The notes: generated by a model from the sequence alone, not told the origin. A stretch of DNA of 64,000 nt from Profundibacterium mesophilum KAUST100406-0324 (GCF_009835145.1 NZ_APKE01000023.1:17981-81980); one strand, 5' to 3'. Counted from the stretch's first letter, positions 8,446-17,632 are shown. Numbers and translations are program-made.

Positions 8446-9126
8446 TCAGGGACCGGTCCGCCAAGCGCTCTGCGCAATGACCCAGCGGCTCACCTGCTTG
8501 GGAAGCTTGGGCAGGGGGCGTTCCGTGCGTTTCCGGCGGCGCTTCTCGGCGGCGGCGGCAGTGTCGTGACGCCTGCGGAAGGCCGCCGAGATCTCGCGCT
8601 GAAGCCGTTCCAGCTCGCTTGTCGCGCCGCTGCCCAGGAGAAGCGGCTCGGCAAGGCCGGCGGCCCGAACGAAGAGGGAGCTGCCGGGCTGATCGCCGTG
8701 GCGCCGGGCGACATAGACGCTTTGCACCGCGTCGAGCGGGATCGGCTCGAGGTAGCGGTTGCGGCCCCGGGCGTTGCGCACGATCCGTACCAAGAGCCCG
8801 CGATGGAAATCGAGCTGCACGCGCCGCTCGACCCCGCGCTCCGCAACCATGAACCCGGCCCAGCCGATCCCCCCCAGAACGAGGGTCGAGAGAAGCCGCG
8901 CGCCGTCGGGTGCGAAGGGCGACGCGCTTCCGGGCATGATCCAGTCCGACAGCGCGAGAGCCACGGCGCCCGCCCCGCCGATGCGCAGAACGTTCTCCAG
9001 CGGTGCGGAGAGCCTCTGGCGCCAGTCGAGCTGCCGCAGCATCCAGCCGGTCTCGGTTGGTTCGGCCACGAGCTGCGGCGGCAGGTGGATTTGCTCTGCG
9101 AGCTGCATGATGCGTTCGATGACCAT
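8446..9126 (-). CDS. membrane-anchored hypothetical protein
   Basis: A 226-residue protein I do not recognise. After an amphipathic N-terminus there are two hydrophobic segments (about residues 48-64, GAGAVALALSDWIM, and 79-95, LSTLVLGGIGWAGFMVA). Then comes a soluble part with a strand-rich stretch (VQLDFHRGLLVRIVRNARG) containing LDAVQSVYVARR, reminiscent of PH-like membrane-associated domains. The C-terminus is very basic (AAAEKRRRKRTERPLPKLPK). It is divergent from rpsF. An inner-membrane location is inferred from the two segments. Confidence 0.65.
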   Translation of the reverse strand: MVIERIMQLAEQIHLPPQLVAEPTETGWMLRQLDWRQRLSAPLENVLRIGGAGAVALALSDWIMPGSASPFAPDGARLLSTLVLGGIGWAGFMVAERGVERRVQLDFHRGLLVRIVRNARGRNRYLEPIPLDAVQSVYVARRHGDQPGSSLFVRAAGLAEPLLLGSGATSELERLQREISAAFRRRHDTAAAAEKRRRKRTERPLPKLPKQVSRWVIAQSAWRTGP

Positions 9127-9265
9127 GGGCGGTATTCCTGTATTGGCGCCGCTTTGAGCTAAGTGGAGAATCGGGCGGCATTGGGACCTGCTTGCATCAA
9201 TTTGCGGAAAGCGTTAGAGCAGCGAAATCCCGCCGCTGATGACCGTCATCGGCGCAGCCTCTCGT

Positions 9266-9296
9266 GACCGGGACGCGGCGGGTTTCCTCCCCGGTC
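9266..9296 (+). promoter_or_regulatory. stem-loop in the rpsF leader (possible S6:S18 autoregulatory site)
   Basis: GACCGGG (9266-9272) can pair with CCCGGTC (9290-9296), enclosing a 17-nt loop about 35 nt before the rpsF ATG. In many bacteria the rpsF-rpsR leader carries an S6:S18-binding RNA element. The position fits, but I could not match its conserved core by eye, so this is tentative. Confidence 0.3.
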
Positions 9297-9330
9297 TATG
9301 AAATGCGCCCCATATGGAACTGGAGCTCAC

Positions 9331-9684
9331 ATGCCGCTCTACGAGCATGTCTTCATCTCCCGTCAGGACCTGTCGAACACGCAGGCCGAGGGACTCATCG
9401 AACATTTCGGCGCTATCCTGAACGACAACGGCGGAAAGCTGGTCGATCAGGAATACTGGGGCGTCAAGACGATGGCCTACAAGATCAACAAGAACCGCAA
9501 GGGCCATTACGCCTTCCTGCGCACCGACGCCCCGGCGACCGCGGTGCAGGAGATGGAGCGCCTGATGCGTCTGCACGACGATGTGATGCGCGTTCTGACG
9601 ATCAAGGTCGATGACCACCAGGACGGCCCATCCGTCCAGATGCAGAAACGCGACGAGCGCGACGACCGTCGCAGCCGCCGCTAA
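9331..9684 (+). CDS. rpsF: 30S ribosomal protein S6
   Basis: A 117-residue S6: the N-terminal strand MPLYEHVFISRQDLS, then WGVKTMAYKINKNRKGHY, which is the family signature, and a charged C-terminus DERDDRRSRR. S6 forms a heterodimer with S18 on the 30S platform. I chose ATG 9331, with GGAG 5 nt upstream, over an in-frame ATG at 9298. It is the first gene of rpsF-rpsR-rplI, with 24 nt to rpsR. Confidence 0.98.
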   Translation: MPLYEHVFISRQDLSNTQAEGLIEHFGAILNDNGGKLVDQEYWGVKTMAYKINKNRKGHYAFLRTDAPATAVQEMERLMRLHDDVMRVLTIKVDDHQDGPSVQMQKRDERDDRRSRR

Positions 9685-9708
9685 GTCTGACGCGAAAGGA
9701 TCATCACA

Positions 9709-9936
9709 ATGGCCGCCAAACCGTTTTTCCGCCGCCGCAAGGTCTGCCCCTTCTCGGGCGACAATGCTCCCGCCATCGACTACAAGGACACGCGCCTTCT
9801 GCAGCGTTACATCTCCGAGCGGGGCAAGATCGTTCCCTCGCGGATCACCGCCGTGTCGTCCAAGAAGCAGCGTGAGCTGGCCCGCGCGATCAAGCGCGCC
9901 CGCTTCCTCGCGCTCCTTCCCTACGCCGTGAAATAA
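9709..9936 (+). CDS. rpsR: 30S ribosomal protein S18
   Basis: A 75-residue S18 with the expected basic N-terminus [12 protein letters not shown], the core [24 protein letters not shown], and the closing [20 protein letters not shown]. It binds 16S rRNA with S6. It lies between rpsF and rplI with short spacers, so co-transcription is likely; AAAGGATCATCACA precedes the ATG. Confidence 0.98.
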   Translation: MAAKPFFRRRKVCPFSGDNAPAIDYKDTRLLQRYISERGKIVPSRITAVSSKKQRELARAIKRARFLALLPYAVK

Positions 9937-9947
9937 GGAGACCTCTC

Positions 9948-10580
9948 ATGCAAGTTATCCTTCTCGAACGCGTGGCCAAGCTCGGCCAGATGGGCGATGT
10001 CGTCTCGGTCAAGGAAGGTTACGCCCGTAACTTCCTGCTGCCGCAGAAGAAGGCGCTCTGGGCGTCGAAAGCCAATATCGAGGCATTCGAAGGCCAGAAG
10101 GCGCAGCTCGAGGCGCGCAACCTCGAGACCAAGCGCGAGGCCGAACAGCTCGCCGAGAAACTCGACGGGCAGCAGTTCGTCGTGATCCGCTCCGCCTCCG
10201 ACGGTGGTGCGCTCTATGGCTCCGTCTCGACCCGCGACGCCGCCGAAGCCGCCAACGAAGAGGGCTTCACCCTCGATCGCCGCCAGGTCGCGCTGAACGC
10301 GCCGATCAAGGAACTCGGCCTGCACCACGTCACCGTGACGCTGCATCCCGAGGTCATCGCGACGATCGAGCTGAACGTGGCACGCTCGCCCGAGGAAGCC
10401 GAGCTTCAGGCATCGGGCAAGTCCATCCAGGAACTGGCCGCCGAAGAAGAGGCCGCCGCGGAGTTCGAAATCCAGGAGCTCTTCGACGATATCGGAGCGG
10501 CTCAGAACGAGGATGACGAGGACGCGCCCCGCGAGGCGCAGTCCGACGAGCAGGATCAGTCCGAGGACGATCGCAGCTGA
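9948..10580 (+). CDS. rplI: 50S ribosomal protein L9 with acidic C-terminal extension
   Basis: A 210-residue L9. The N-terminal domain ([19 protein letters not shown]...[13 protein letters not shown], about 1-40) is classic. It is followed by the long connecting helix and the C-terminal domain ending near [10 protein letters not shown]. The protein is about 60 residues longer than E. coli L9 (149); the extra tail is strongly acidic ([18 protein letters not shown] and beyond), a form seen in related alphaproteobacteria. AAGGAGACC lies before the ATG. A terminator hairpin follows at 10626. Confidence 0.97.
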   Translation: MQVILLERVAKLGQMGDVVSVKEGYARNFLLPQKKALWASKANIEAFEGQKAQLEARNLETKREAEQLAEKLDGQQFVVIRSASDGGALYGSVSTRDAAEAANEEGFTLDRRQVALNAPIKELGLHHVTVTLHPEVIATIELNVARSPEEAELQASGKSIQELAAEEEAAAEFEIQELFDDIGAAQNEDDEDAPREAQSDEQDQSEDDRS

Positions 10581-10900
10581 CCGGTACGGAGCGGCAGGTC
10601 CGCTCCAACTTGTAACCCGATCCGAAGGGCCGCATCGAAGGATGCGGCCCTTTCGCGTTGTGGCATGCTTTGCCTCCCGACAACCGAGCCGCATGCGCGG
10701 AGATACAGAACGCTACGGAAGCTGGTCGAAAAAGGTTCACTGACGCACAGAGCTGTGATGCGCATATATGCACAGAGCCACGTCAACTTTGCCCAATACC
10801 GTTCTTTGACGCAGGTATCTATCTTCTGTCTCAGACGACGGGCACCGCCCCGCACACAACAAATTCGCAGCCTGACGCTGCACATGACTGGAGAGACAAA
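10581..10900. other. 320-bp spacer between rplI and the repeat protein
   Basis: The first part holds the rplI terminator hairpin (10626-10653). The second part is less GC-rich and probably carries the promoter of the secreted repeat protein. GCATATATGC (10762-10771) is a perfect palindrome, and TTGACG occurs at 10806-10811 but lacks a good -10 partner. I see no gene here. Confidence 0.5.
10626..10653 (+). terminator. rho-independent terminator of rpsF-rpsR-rplI
   Basis: AGGGCCGCAT (10626-10635) pairs with ATGCGGCCCT (10642-10651) around a 6-nt loop, followed by TT. It lies 45 nt after the rplI stop. Confidence 0.85.
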
Positions 10901-11410
10901 ATGAAATTCGCATCCCTCATCGCCGCCACCGCCGCTGCCGCAACCCTCGCAGGTGCCCTTCCCGCCTCCGCCGAGCGCCTGCCCGCGGGCGAAGCGCAAC
11001 TGGCCCGCTCGATCGGCGTCACCCCCGGTGCCTATACCCTTTCCGAGCTGACCCTTCTCAAGACGCTGAAGGCCGAGGACAGCTCCGAAGCCCGTGACCG
11101 TATCGCCTTCATCCAGAAGAATGCCGGCGACGTCACGACCCGCGACAGCGTCAGCGGCCCCGCACAGCTCTCGCTGAGCGCCGGCGTCACCCCCGGCACG
11201 CTCGACACCAACGAGCTGCAGCGCCTGAACGATGCCCGCCGCGAGAATGACGCGTTCCGCGCCGATTACATCCTCTCGGGTGAGCGCGAGAACAGCCAGA
11301 ACGCGGCAGCCAAGGCCCAGCTCGCCGGAAGCCTCGGCGTCGATGCCGACGCCTACACGCTGGCTCAGCTCGTTGCGCTGAACTCCAACCGGATGAACGA
11401 CAACGACTGA
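10901..11410 (+). CDS. secreted protein with three 23-residue repeats
   Basis: A 169-residue protein with a clear Sec signal peptide (MKFASLIAATAAAATLAGAL, cleavage likely after PASA at residue 24). The mature part carries three copies of a 23-residue unit, AQLxxSxGVxxGxYTLxELxxLN/K, at residues 32-54, 88-110 and 139-161, spaced by charged linkers. Each unit looks like a helix-turn-helix. I do not recognise a function; a small periplasmic or surface protein is inferred. It is flanked by terminators on both sides, so it is monocistronic. Start ATG 10901 follows GGAGAGAC. Confidence 0.78.
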   Translation: MKFASLIAATAAAATLAGALPASAERLPAGEAQLARSIGVTPGAYTLSELTLLKTLKAEDSSEARDRIAFIQKNAGDVTTRDSVSGPAQLSLSAGVTPGTLDTNELQRLNDARRENDAFRADYILSGERENSQNAAAKAQLAGSLGVDADAYTLAQLVALNSNRMNDND

Positions 11411-11430
11411 TCCCGTCCCGTCCCGTCCCG
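11411..11430. repeat. TCCCG pentanucleotide repeat, four copies
   Basis: Four tandem TCCCG units directly follow the stop codon of the repeat protein and precede its terminator. The unit is outside any gene. It is probably a simple slippage product. Confidence 0.7.
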
Positions 11431-11443
11431 TTCAGGGCAAAGG

Positions 11444-11472
11444 GGGCGTCCGCATCGCGGGCGCCCTTTTTT
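11444..11472 (+). terminator. rho-independent terminator of the repeat-protein gene
   Basis: A ten-base-pair stem (11444-11453 with 11457-11466, one G-T pair) and a 3-nt loop are followed by six T residues (11467-11472). This is one of the best terminators in the window. Confidence 0.92.
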
Positions 11473-11522
11473 CGTTCGTGCATGCCCTTTCCCGCGATGC
11501 GCGCGCGGCTAGATCGAGCAGC

Positions 11523-12497
11523 ATGACACACAGCATGCGGCTCAGGACCTTCGTCACCGGACTGGCGGCAGCACTGTCGCTCATGGCCACTCCCGCGCCG
11601 GCAGTCCTGCAAACCAGCAGCACGCCCCCGGTGATCGGTGAGCGTTCGGCGCCGCTGCCCGAGCGCGCCACGCGCCGACCGCCGGCGCGCAGGACCGAGA
11701 AGCGTTGCACCGAAGACCGGCGGCACTGCATCGGGGTCATCAGCTACGGCGCCGATATTTGCCGCGCCATCTCGGCCGCCGCCACCGATGCGGGCATCGA
11801 CGCGGATTTCTTCGCTCGGCTGCTCTGGCGCGAAAGCCTGTTCGACGCGAATGCCGTGAGCCCCGCGGGCGCGCAGGGCATTGCGCAATTCATGCCCGGA
11901 ACCGCCCTCCTGCGCCGGCTCGACGATCCCTTCAACCCGGCAGCCGCGATCTTTGCCTCCGCGCACTATCTCGCGGAGCTGACCGAAGTTTTCGGATCGG
12001 AAGGACTGGCGGCCGCCGCCTACAATGCCGGCGAGGCACGGCTTGCCGATTTCGCCGCCGGCCGGCGCGGTCTCCCACCCGAAACCCGCGCCTACGTGGC
12101 GGCCATCACCGGGCATAGCGGCGTGACCTGGCGCGACAGCCCCCCGGCCGAGATCGATTACAGGCTCGATCCCGAGCGCGGTTTCGAGGAAGCCTGCCGC
12201 AGGATGGCCGCCGGCAAGTCGGTGCGCCGCTTCCGCGATCCCGAACCGCCCTGGGGGGTGATCGTGGCCGCCGGAACGCGGCGCGCGACGGTGGAGCGGT
12301 TCGCGGCACGCCTGCGGCGGGAGCATCCCGACCTTCTGTCGGGGCCCGAGATGCGCATCGTCGATGCCGTGATCCCGGGCTTCGGCACCCGCCCGCGCCT
12401 GACAGCGCAGCTTGCCGCCGCAAGCCGGGAGGAGGCCAGCGATCTGTGCCGCCTTCTGCGGCGCAAGAAGGTTTTCTGCCGGGTCAATCGCAACTGA
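11523..12497 (+). CDS. periplasmic lytic transglycosylase with C-terminal SPOR-like region
   Basis: A 324-residue exported protein. After a signal peptide (LRTFVTGLAAALSLMATPAPA) and a Pro/Arg linker comes an SLT lysozyme-like domain with catalytic Glu104 in LLWRESLFDANAVSPAGAQG, the GIAQFMPGT signature and AAAYNAGE (about 165-171). It cleaves peptidoglycan glycan strands non-hydrolytically. The last ~80 residues (PPWGVIVAAGTRRATVERFA...VFCRVN) look like a SPOR-type peptidoglycan-binding fold. Two Cys pairs may form disulfides. Start ATG 11523 is my choice; ATGs at 11478 and 11535 are alternatives. Confidence 0.85.
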   Translation: MTHSMRLRTFVTGLAAALSLMATPAPAVLQTSSTPPVIGERSAPLPERATRRPPARRTEKRCTEDRRHCIGVISYGADICRAISAAATDAGIDADFFARLLWRESLFDANAVSPAGAQGIAQFMPGTALLRRLDDPFNPAAAIFASAHYLAELTEVFGSEGLAAAAYNAGEARLADFAAGRRGLPPETRAYVAAITGHSGVTWRDSPPAEIDYRLDPERGFEEACRRMAAGKSVRRFRDPEPPWGVIVAAGTRRATVERFAARLRREHPDLLSGPEMRIVDAVIPGFGTRPRLTAQLAAASREEASDLCRLLRRKKVFCRVNRN

Positions 12498-12836
12498 GCC
12501 GAACCGCGCGGCAAGGCAGAGCACATCATTCCCGTGCGCGGTGGAGCGGTGCGCGTCGTTCGCTGAAAACGATGCGGGCATCCCCATGGCGTTGCCCCGT
12601 ATAGGGCCCGTCCCCTCAAGACGGCGAGATCCGCCCTTCCAGCGCGAACCTCAATAGTCCCGGGGTGGCCGCCGGCATGGGTCCCCACATGTGCCGCACG
12701 CCGTCCACGCATCGTGCCGGGGCCAGTCCGGATTGCGAAACTGTCAACACCCCAAACGAAAACCGCCCCCCTTGTCAGCAAGGGAGGCGGCATCTCCGGG
12801 CTTGCAGCGCCCCCCCGGGGGGAGGCGCGCTATGGA
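12498..12836. other. 339-bp spacer between convergent lytic transglycosylase and tig
   Basis: The spacer contains the tig terminator at 12758-12790 and a second GC-rich hairpin (GCGCCCCCCC...GGGGGGAGGCGC, about 12808-12830). The rest, 12498-12757, shows no convincing gene in either direction. Confidence 0.55.
12758..12790 (-). terminator. terminator of tig
   Basis: Read on the minus strand, CCGCCTCCCTTG pairs with AAGGGGGGCGG around a 5-nt loop and is followed by TTTTC. It lies about 45 nt downstream of the tig stop. Confidence 0.8.
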
Positions 12837-14189
12837 TCAGGCGGCGGCGGTCTCGTCGCTCTCGTCCTCGAGCTCCTCGACAGCTTTCTGCAGCTCGTCC
12901 TTGCTGACGCTCTTCTCGGAGATGTCGGCCTGCTCGAAGATGTGGTCGACGACCTTGTCTTCGAAGATCGGTGCCTGCAGCTGCTGACGCATCTGCGGGT
13001 TCTGCTGCACGAACTCGAAGAACTGGCGCTCCTGGCCGGGATATTGGCGCGCCTGGTTCATGACCGCCTGGGTCATCTCGGCGTCGGTGACCTGGATCTC
13101 GTTCTTGCGGCCCAGCTCGGCGAGCAGCAGGCCGAGGCGCACGCGGCGCTCGGCGAGCTTGTTATGCTCTTCGGTCGGCTTGATCTCGGGGTGATCGTGG
13201 CCTTGAACCTCGGGGTTTTCCTCATGCCAGAGCTGATGCGCGATCTGGTTCGCCTCGGCCTCGACGAGGCTGGGCGGCAAATCGAAGCTGACCTGCTCGT
13301 CGAGCTGGTCGAGCAGCTGGCGCTTGAGGACGGCACGCGCGGCCTGGCCGTATTCGGCCGAAAGACGCTCGCGGATCTGACCCTTCAGCGCCTCGAGATC
13401 GTCGGCGCCGAACTTCTTGGCCAGCTCATCGTCGATCGCGGCGGGCGCGGAGGCTTTCACGGCCTTCACGGTGCAGGCGAACTTGGCTTCCTTGCCGGCG
13501 AGCTGCTCGGCCTGGTAATCCTCGGGGAAGTTCACCGTGACCTCGACATCGTCGCCGGCCTTGGCACCCTTGAGCTGCTCTTCGAAGCCGGGAATGAACG
13601 AGCCCGAGCCCAGCACGAGGGGATAATCCTCGGCAGCGCCGCCCTCGAATTCCTCGCCATCGATCGAGCCTTTGAAGTCGATCACCACCTGGTCGCCATC
13701 CTCGGCGGCGGCGCCCTCTTCGCGGTCCTCGAAGTTCTGCGCGTTCTTGGCCAGGCTCTCGAGCGCCTCATCGACCGATTCGTCGTCCGCCTCGACGGTC
13801 ATCCGCTCGAGCTTTAGGCCGGATGCGTCGAAATCGGGAATATCGGGAAGCGCCTCGTAGCTCATGTCGACCTCGACATCGTCGCCTTCCTTCCAGTCGG
13901 CATTCGACATCTTCACTTCGGGCTGCATCGCCGGACGGTCGCCGGTCTTCTCGAAATGCTCGGACATCGCGCCGTCGACGGCTTCCTGCATGGCCTCGCC
14001 CATGACGCGCTGGCCAAACTGCTTCTTGAGCAGGGCCATCGGGACCTTGCCCTTGCGAAAGCCCTTCATCTCGACATCGGGCTGCGCCTCGGTCAGCTTC
14101 TCGTTGACCTTGGCCTCCAGCTCGGCCGCCGTGACCGTGATGTGATACCCGCGCTTCAGACCGTCGTTCTGGGTCTCGGTGACCTGCAT
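12837..14189 (-). CDS. tig: trigger factor (ribosome-associated chaperone and prolyl isomerase)
   Basis: A 450-residue trigger factor of normal length. The N-terminal ribosome-binding domain contains [16 protein letters not shown] (the family GFRxGKxP loop), the middle FKBP-type PPIase domain contains [20 protein letters not shown] and the C-terminal chaperone domain includes [19 protein letters not shown]. It binds L23 near the exit tunnel and shields nascent chains. The tRNA-Leu gene lies only 25 nt upstream on the same strand, so the two may share a primary transcript. AAGAAGGACGGG precedes the ATG. Confidence 0.97.
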   Translation of the reverse strand: MQVTETQNDGLKRGYHITVTAAELEAKVNEKLTEAQPDVEMKGFRKGKVPMALLKKQFGQRVMGEAMQEAVDGAMSEHFEKTGDRPAMQPEVKMSNADWKEGDDVEVDMSYEALPDIPDFDASGLKLERMTVEADDESVDEALESLAKNAQNFEDREEGAAAEDGDQVVIDFKGSIDGEEFEGGAAEDYPLVLGSGSFIPGFEEQLKGAKAGDDVEVTVNFPEDYQAEQLAGKEAKFACTVKAVKASAPAAIDDELAKKFGADDLEALKGQIRERLSAEYGQAARAVLKRQLLDQLDEQVSFDLPPSLVEAEANQIAHQLWHEENPEVQGHDHPEIKPTEEHNKLAERRVRLGLLLAELGRKNEIQVTDAEMTQAVMNQARQYPGQERQFFEFVQQNPQMRQQLQAPIFEDKVVDHIFEQADISEKSVSKDELQKAVEELEDESDETAAA

Positions 14190-14214
14190 GTCTATTCCCG
14201 TCCTTCTTGTCTCT

Positions 14215-14299
14215 TGGTGCGGGTGAAGGGACTCGAACCCCCACGCCTCGCGGCGCCAGAACCTAAATCTGGTGCGTCTACCAGTTCCGCCACACCCGC
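14215..14299 (-). tRNA. tRNA-Leu (TAG)
   Basis: An 85-nt tRNA with a long variable arm, typical of tRNA-Leu. Acceptor stem GCGGGTG/CACCCGC, discriminator A and encoded CCA (14215-14217 on the plus strand as TGG). The anticodon stem CCAGA/TCTGG encloses loop TTTAGGT, giving anticodon TAG (plus-strand CTA at 14263-14265). The T-arm GGTTCGAGTCC is canonical. Confidence 0.96.
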
Positions 14300-14310
14300 A
14301 TGCTCCGTTA

Positions 14311-14333
14311 GGGGCCGCACTGGCACGGCCCCG
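14311..14333. other. hairpin upstream of tRNA-Leu
   Basis: GGGGCCG and CGGCCCC arms around an 8-nt loop. It lies just upstream of the tRNA-Leu gene (minus strand) where no plus-strand gene ends, so it is unlikely to be a terminator for a known gene. It may be a leftover terminator or part of the tRNA promoter region. Confidence 0.3.
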
Positions 14334-14504
14334 AAAATCTCAGCCCCCATAGCAAAGCCACCGCTCGGATGCGAGGGGAAAAGGCGCGTGCCCGTCCCGG
14401 CCCGCGTCGAATTATCGCCACAATTCCTCGCCACCCGCGCCGCAATTGCTCCCCACCCTCGCGGCAGGCGTCGACAAACGGCCCTCCATGAGGATTCGGA
14501 CAAC

Positions 14505-14981
14505 ATGGATATCGGCGCATTCATGGACATGGCCCGGAGAGCCGGGGAAGCGCCCCGAATGGGCCGGGCGGGCCGAACGGGAATCGCCGGCGGGACCGCC
14601 ATCCTGACCCTCGATGGCGCGATACCGGCCCGCTTCCTCAACCCCCGCGACATGATCGTCACCCGCGCCGGACCAAGGCCCCTGCTGTCGCTCGACGTGG
14701 AGCATGCGGCCCGGGTCTGCGTCATCCCCGCCCATGCGTTCGGACATGGCCGCCCGGAGCGCCCGCTCGTCATGGGCCCCGATCAGGAAGTGACCCTGCA
14801 TGGCCGCGCGGCCGCCCTTCTGGGAGGCGCCGGCGCGATCCGGACCGCCGCCCGCCTCGCCGCGCCCGTCGCCGCGCCCGAGGGAACGCGGCTCTACAGG
14901 CCGCGCCTGCGAGACACACAGCTCGTTCATGCGGGCGGCACCGAAATCGTCTGCGCCGAGGCGGACATCACCGCGACTTGA
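14505..14981 (+). CDS. degenerate Hint-domain protein
   Basis: A 158-residue protein matching the start of Hint (hedgehog/intein) domains of marine alphaproteobacteria: GIAGGTAILTLDGAIPARFL (about 26-45) followed by NPRDMIVTRAGPRPL and PLVMGPDQEVTLHG (87-100). In active Hint domains the first motif begins with Cys and the later one carries a catalytic His (SPxHR/QHR). Here the Cys position is Ile and the His segment reads DQE, so self-splicing or cleavage is unlikely. No partner domain is attached. It stands between the tRNA-Leu spacer and the convergent anmK. No strong Shine-Dalgarno is seen. Confidence 0.65.
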   Translation: MDIGAFMDMARRAGEAPRMGRAGRTGIAGGTAILTLDGAIPARFLNPRDMIVTRAGPRPLLSLDVEHAARVCVIPAHAFGHGRPERPLVMGPDQEVTLHGRAAALLGGAGAIRTAARLAAPVAAPEGTRLYRPRLRDTQLVHAGGTEIVCAEADITAT

Positions 14982-15031
14982 TCGGCGCGCCGGTTCGGCC
15001 CCCGCCCGTCCCCGCCGGGACTGCCAGCGGC

Positions 15032-16138
15032 TTACCTGCCGGACGGGTGCGAGACGACGCCGCCGCCCACGGCCGCCGCCACCCCGGTCGTGCCGGGGCA
15101 GGATGTCGGCAACCCACGCGCCACGCGCACCGCGAGATAGGCGAAGGCCTGCGCCTCGAGCATGTCACCGTCGAGCCCGGCCTCCTCCACCGGATCGACC
15201 GGACAATCGACCGCCGCGCGGATCATCTCCATCACGGCGGCATTGTGCCGCCCGCCCCCGGTGATCAGAAGGCGCTCCGGCGGCACGGGGCAATGCTCGA
15301 GCGCCGCGGCGACGCTTCCGGCCATGCAGGCGGCAAGGGTCGCGGCCGCGTCGGCGTCATCGAGGCCGCTCACCGCCTCCGCGAGCCAGGCGAAGCTGTC
15401 GCGGTCGAGTGACTTGGGCGGCATCCGCCGATAAAACGCGCCCGACAACAGCCGCTCGAGCACCGCGTCGTTCACCTCTCCGCGGGCGGCGAGCGCACCG
15501 CCCTCGTCGCGGCTCGCCCCGCGCCTGAGCGCCATCAGATCGTCCAGCGGCGCATTGGCCGGGCCGGTGTCGAAGGCGAGGCAGGCGCCGGGCAGTTCGG
15601 GCGCCGGGATCGACGGATCGATCCAGGTGATGTTCCCGACGCCGCCGAGATTGACGATCCCGAGTGGCGCCCGCGCGCCCATCCACCGCGCGCAGGCATG
15701 GTGGAAGAATGGCGCGAGCGGCGCTCCCTCGCCGCCCATCTCGACATCCGCCGAGCGGAAATCCCAGACCACGGGGCGGCCGAGCGCATCGGCGAGCACC
15801 TGCCCGCAGCCAAGCTGCCGCGTGCCGCGTCCGCGCGGCTCATGCGCGACCGTCTGGCCATGAAAACCGATCAGGGCCACATCCTCGAAGCCCGACAGAA
15901 GCTCGGCATGGGCGCTCTCGACCAGATCGCCGGCCGCAGAGCCGCCCTCCCACTGCCCCAGCGCCGCGCGCAGCACGCCCCGCTCCTCGGGGCCATAGGG
16001 GCGGTAGGCGCTTTCGGCAAAGTCCGTGATCGTGATACCGTCGGTCACGATAACCGCCGCGTCGACCCCGTCGAGCGAGGTCCCGGACATCGCGCCGAGC
16101 GCGCGCACCGGTCCGGCAGACAGCCTTTCCCTCAACAT
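15032..16138 (-). CDS. anmK: anhydro-N-acetylmuramic acid kinase
   Basis: A 368-residue sugar kinase of the ASKHA fold. Signatures: [17 protein letters not shown] at the N-terminus, [32 protein letters not shown] (substrate pocket), [26 protein letters not shown] with the likely catalytic Asp, and GGGRHN. It converts 1,6-anhydro-MurNAc released in cell-wall recycling to MurNAc-6-phosphate. The lytic transglycosylase at 11.5-12.5 kb produces such anhydro sugars, a functional but not operonic link. It is divergent from tyrS across 65 nt. Confidence 0.95.
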   Translation of the reverse strand: MLRERLSAGPVRALGAMSGTSLDGVDAAVIVTDGITITDFAESAYRPYGPEERGVLRAALGQWEGGSAAGDLVESAHAELLSGFEDVALIGFHGQTVAHEPRGRGTRQLGCGQVLADALGRPVVWDFRSADVEMGGEGAPLAPFFHHACARWMGARAPLGIVNLGGVGNITWIDPSIPAPELPGACLAFDTGPANAPLDDLMALRRGASRDEGGALAARGEVNDAVLERLLSGAFYRRMPPKSLDRDSFAWLAEAVSGLDDADAAATLAACMAGSVAAALEHCPVPPERLLITGGGRHNAAVMEMIRAAVDCPVDPVEEAGLDGDMLEAQAFAYLAVRVARGLPTSCPGTTGVAAAVGGGVVSHPSGR

Positions 16139-16203
16139 GGCTTTCCCTTCGTTGCCCGCCCGGATATACCCCTCCCGGCGAGCGGAGAATGGACGATGAG
16201 CCG

Positions 16204-17457
16204 ATGACCTACCACCCGAAATCCGATTTCCTTGCTGTGATGATGCAGCGCGGCTTCCTCGCCGACTGCACCGATTACCAGGGTCTCGATGATGCCATGC
16301 TGGCCGGGGGCACGCCCGCTTATATCGGCTTCGACGCCACCGCGCCCTCCTTGCATGTCGGCAGCCTGATCCAGATCATGATGCTGCGCTGGCTGCAGAA
16401 GACCGGCGGCAAGCCGATCACCCTGATGGGCGGCGGCACGACGAAGGTCGGCGATCCGAGCTTCCGCGCCGCCGAGCGTCCGCTGCTCACGCCCGAGCGG
16501 ATCGACGAGAACATCACCGGGATCGGGCAGGTCTTCGGCAAGTATCTCGCCTACGGCGACGGCCCGTCCGACGCCGTGATGGTGGACAATTCGGAATGGC
16601 TGGACGGGCTGAACTACCTCGATTTCCTGCGCGACATCGGGCGGCACTTCTCGGTGAACAGGATGCTCGCCTTTGAGTCGGTCAAATCGCGCCTCGACCG
16701 CGAGCAGTCCCTCTCTTTTCTCGAATTCAATTACATGATCCTGCAGGCCTACGACTTCCTCGAGTTGAACCGCCGCTATGGCTGCGTGCTGCAGATGGGC
16801 GGCTCCGACCAATGGGGCAATATCGTCAACGGGATCGACCTGACGCGCCGGGTCCTCGATCACGAGATCTACGGGCTGACCTCGCCGCTGCTGACCACCT
16901 CGGATGGCAAGAAGATGGGCAAGACCGCCGATGGCGCCGTCTGGCTCAATGCCGACATGCGATCGCCCTACGAGTTCTGGCAATTCTGGCGCAACACCGC
17001 CGATGCCGATGTCGGACGCTTCGCCCGCCTCTACACCGAGCTTCCGCTCGATGAATGCGCCCGGCTCGAAGCGCTCGGCGGTGCCGAGATCAACGCCGCC
17101 AAGATCGTCCTCGCCAACGAGATTACCACGCTGTGCCATGGCGCGGCGGCGGCGGCCGAGGCCGAGGCGACCGCGCGCGAGGTCTTCGAGCGCGGCGGTG
17201 TCGGCGAGGCGCTGCCCACCATCGCGCTCAGTGCCGAGGATATCGGCGAAGGCATCTCCGTGGTGCAGCTCATCGTGCGCGCGGGCCTGGCGAAGTCGGG
17301 CAAGGAGGCCAAGCGCCTCATTTCCGAGAACGGCGCGAAGCTGGATGATGCACCGCTCGTCGATGCCGGCATGATGCTTGATGCCGCCGCCTTCGACACC
17401 CCGGTGAAGCTGAGCGCCGGGCGCAAGCGCCATGCCCTGGTGACGCGCGCATCCTGA
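16204..17457 (+). CDS. tyrS: tyrosyl-tRNA synthetase
   Basis: A 417-residue class I aminoacyl-tRNA synthetase of normal length. It begins [20 protein letters not shown] and has [16 protein letters not shown] (the HIGH-type motif), [11 protein letters not shown] (tyrosine pocket), SDGKKMGKT (KMSKS-type loop) and a C-terminal S4-like RNA-binding domain ([21 protein letters not shown]). It charges tRNA-Tyr. I use ATG 16204 because family members begin at that residue; ATG 16189 is in frame but too close to the only GGAG. Confidence 0.96.
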   Translation: MTYHPKSDFLAVMMQRGFLADCTDYQGLDDAMLAGGTPAYIGFDATAPSLHVGSLIQIMMLRWLQKTGGKPITLMGGGTTKVGDPSFRAAERPLLTPERIDENITGIGQVFGKYLAYGDGPSDAVMVDNSEWLDGLNYLDFLRDIGRHFSVNRMLAFESVKSRLDREQSLSFLEFNYMILQAYDFLELNRRYGCVLQMGGSDQWGNIVNGIDLTRRVLDHEIYGLTSPLLTTSDGKKMGKTADGAVWLNADMRSPYEFWQFWRNTADADVGRFARLYTELPLDECARLEALGGAEINAAKIVLANEITTLCHGAAAAAEAEATAREVFERGGVGEALPTIALSAEDIGEGISVVQLIVRAGLAKSGKEAKRLISENGAKLDDAPLVDAGMMLDAAAFDTPVKLSAGRKRHALVTRAS

Positions 17458-17587
17458 CAGGGGCGGTGCGGGTCCTGCGGGCCTGCGATGCCCCACCCTT
17501 GGACCTGCGGCGTGCGAGGCCTGATTTCGGGATGCGAAATTTGCCATTCACCTTCGACAAAATACCTTGGGGGGAGGCCGCAGGCCG

Positions 17588-17603
17588 GGGGCGCAAGCCC
17601 CTT
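17588..17603 (+). terminator. GC-rich hairpin in the tyrS-trpC spacer
   Basis: GGGGC (17588-17592), loop GCAA and GCCCC (17597-17601) followed by TT. It follows AAATACCTTGGGGGG (about 17561-17575). It could end tyrS transcription. The T-run is short, so this is tentative. Confidence 0.4.
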
Positions 17604-17632
17604 CCGCCCCCCGCAATCCCGGAGTTCCGCCC

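Noticed and set aside
10806..10811. TTGACG as -35 of the repeat-protein gene
   Set aside because: No fitting -10 lies 16-18 nt downstream.
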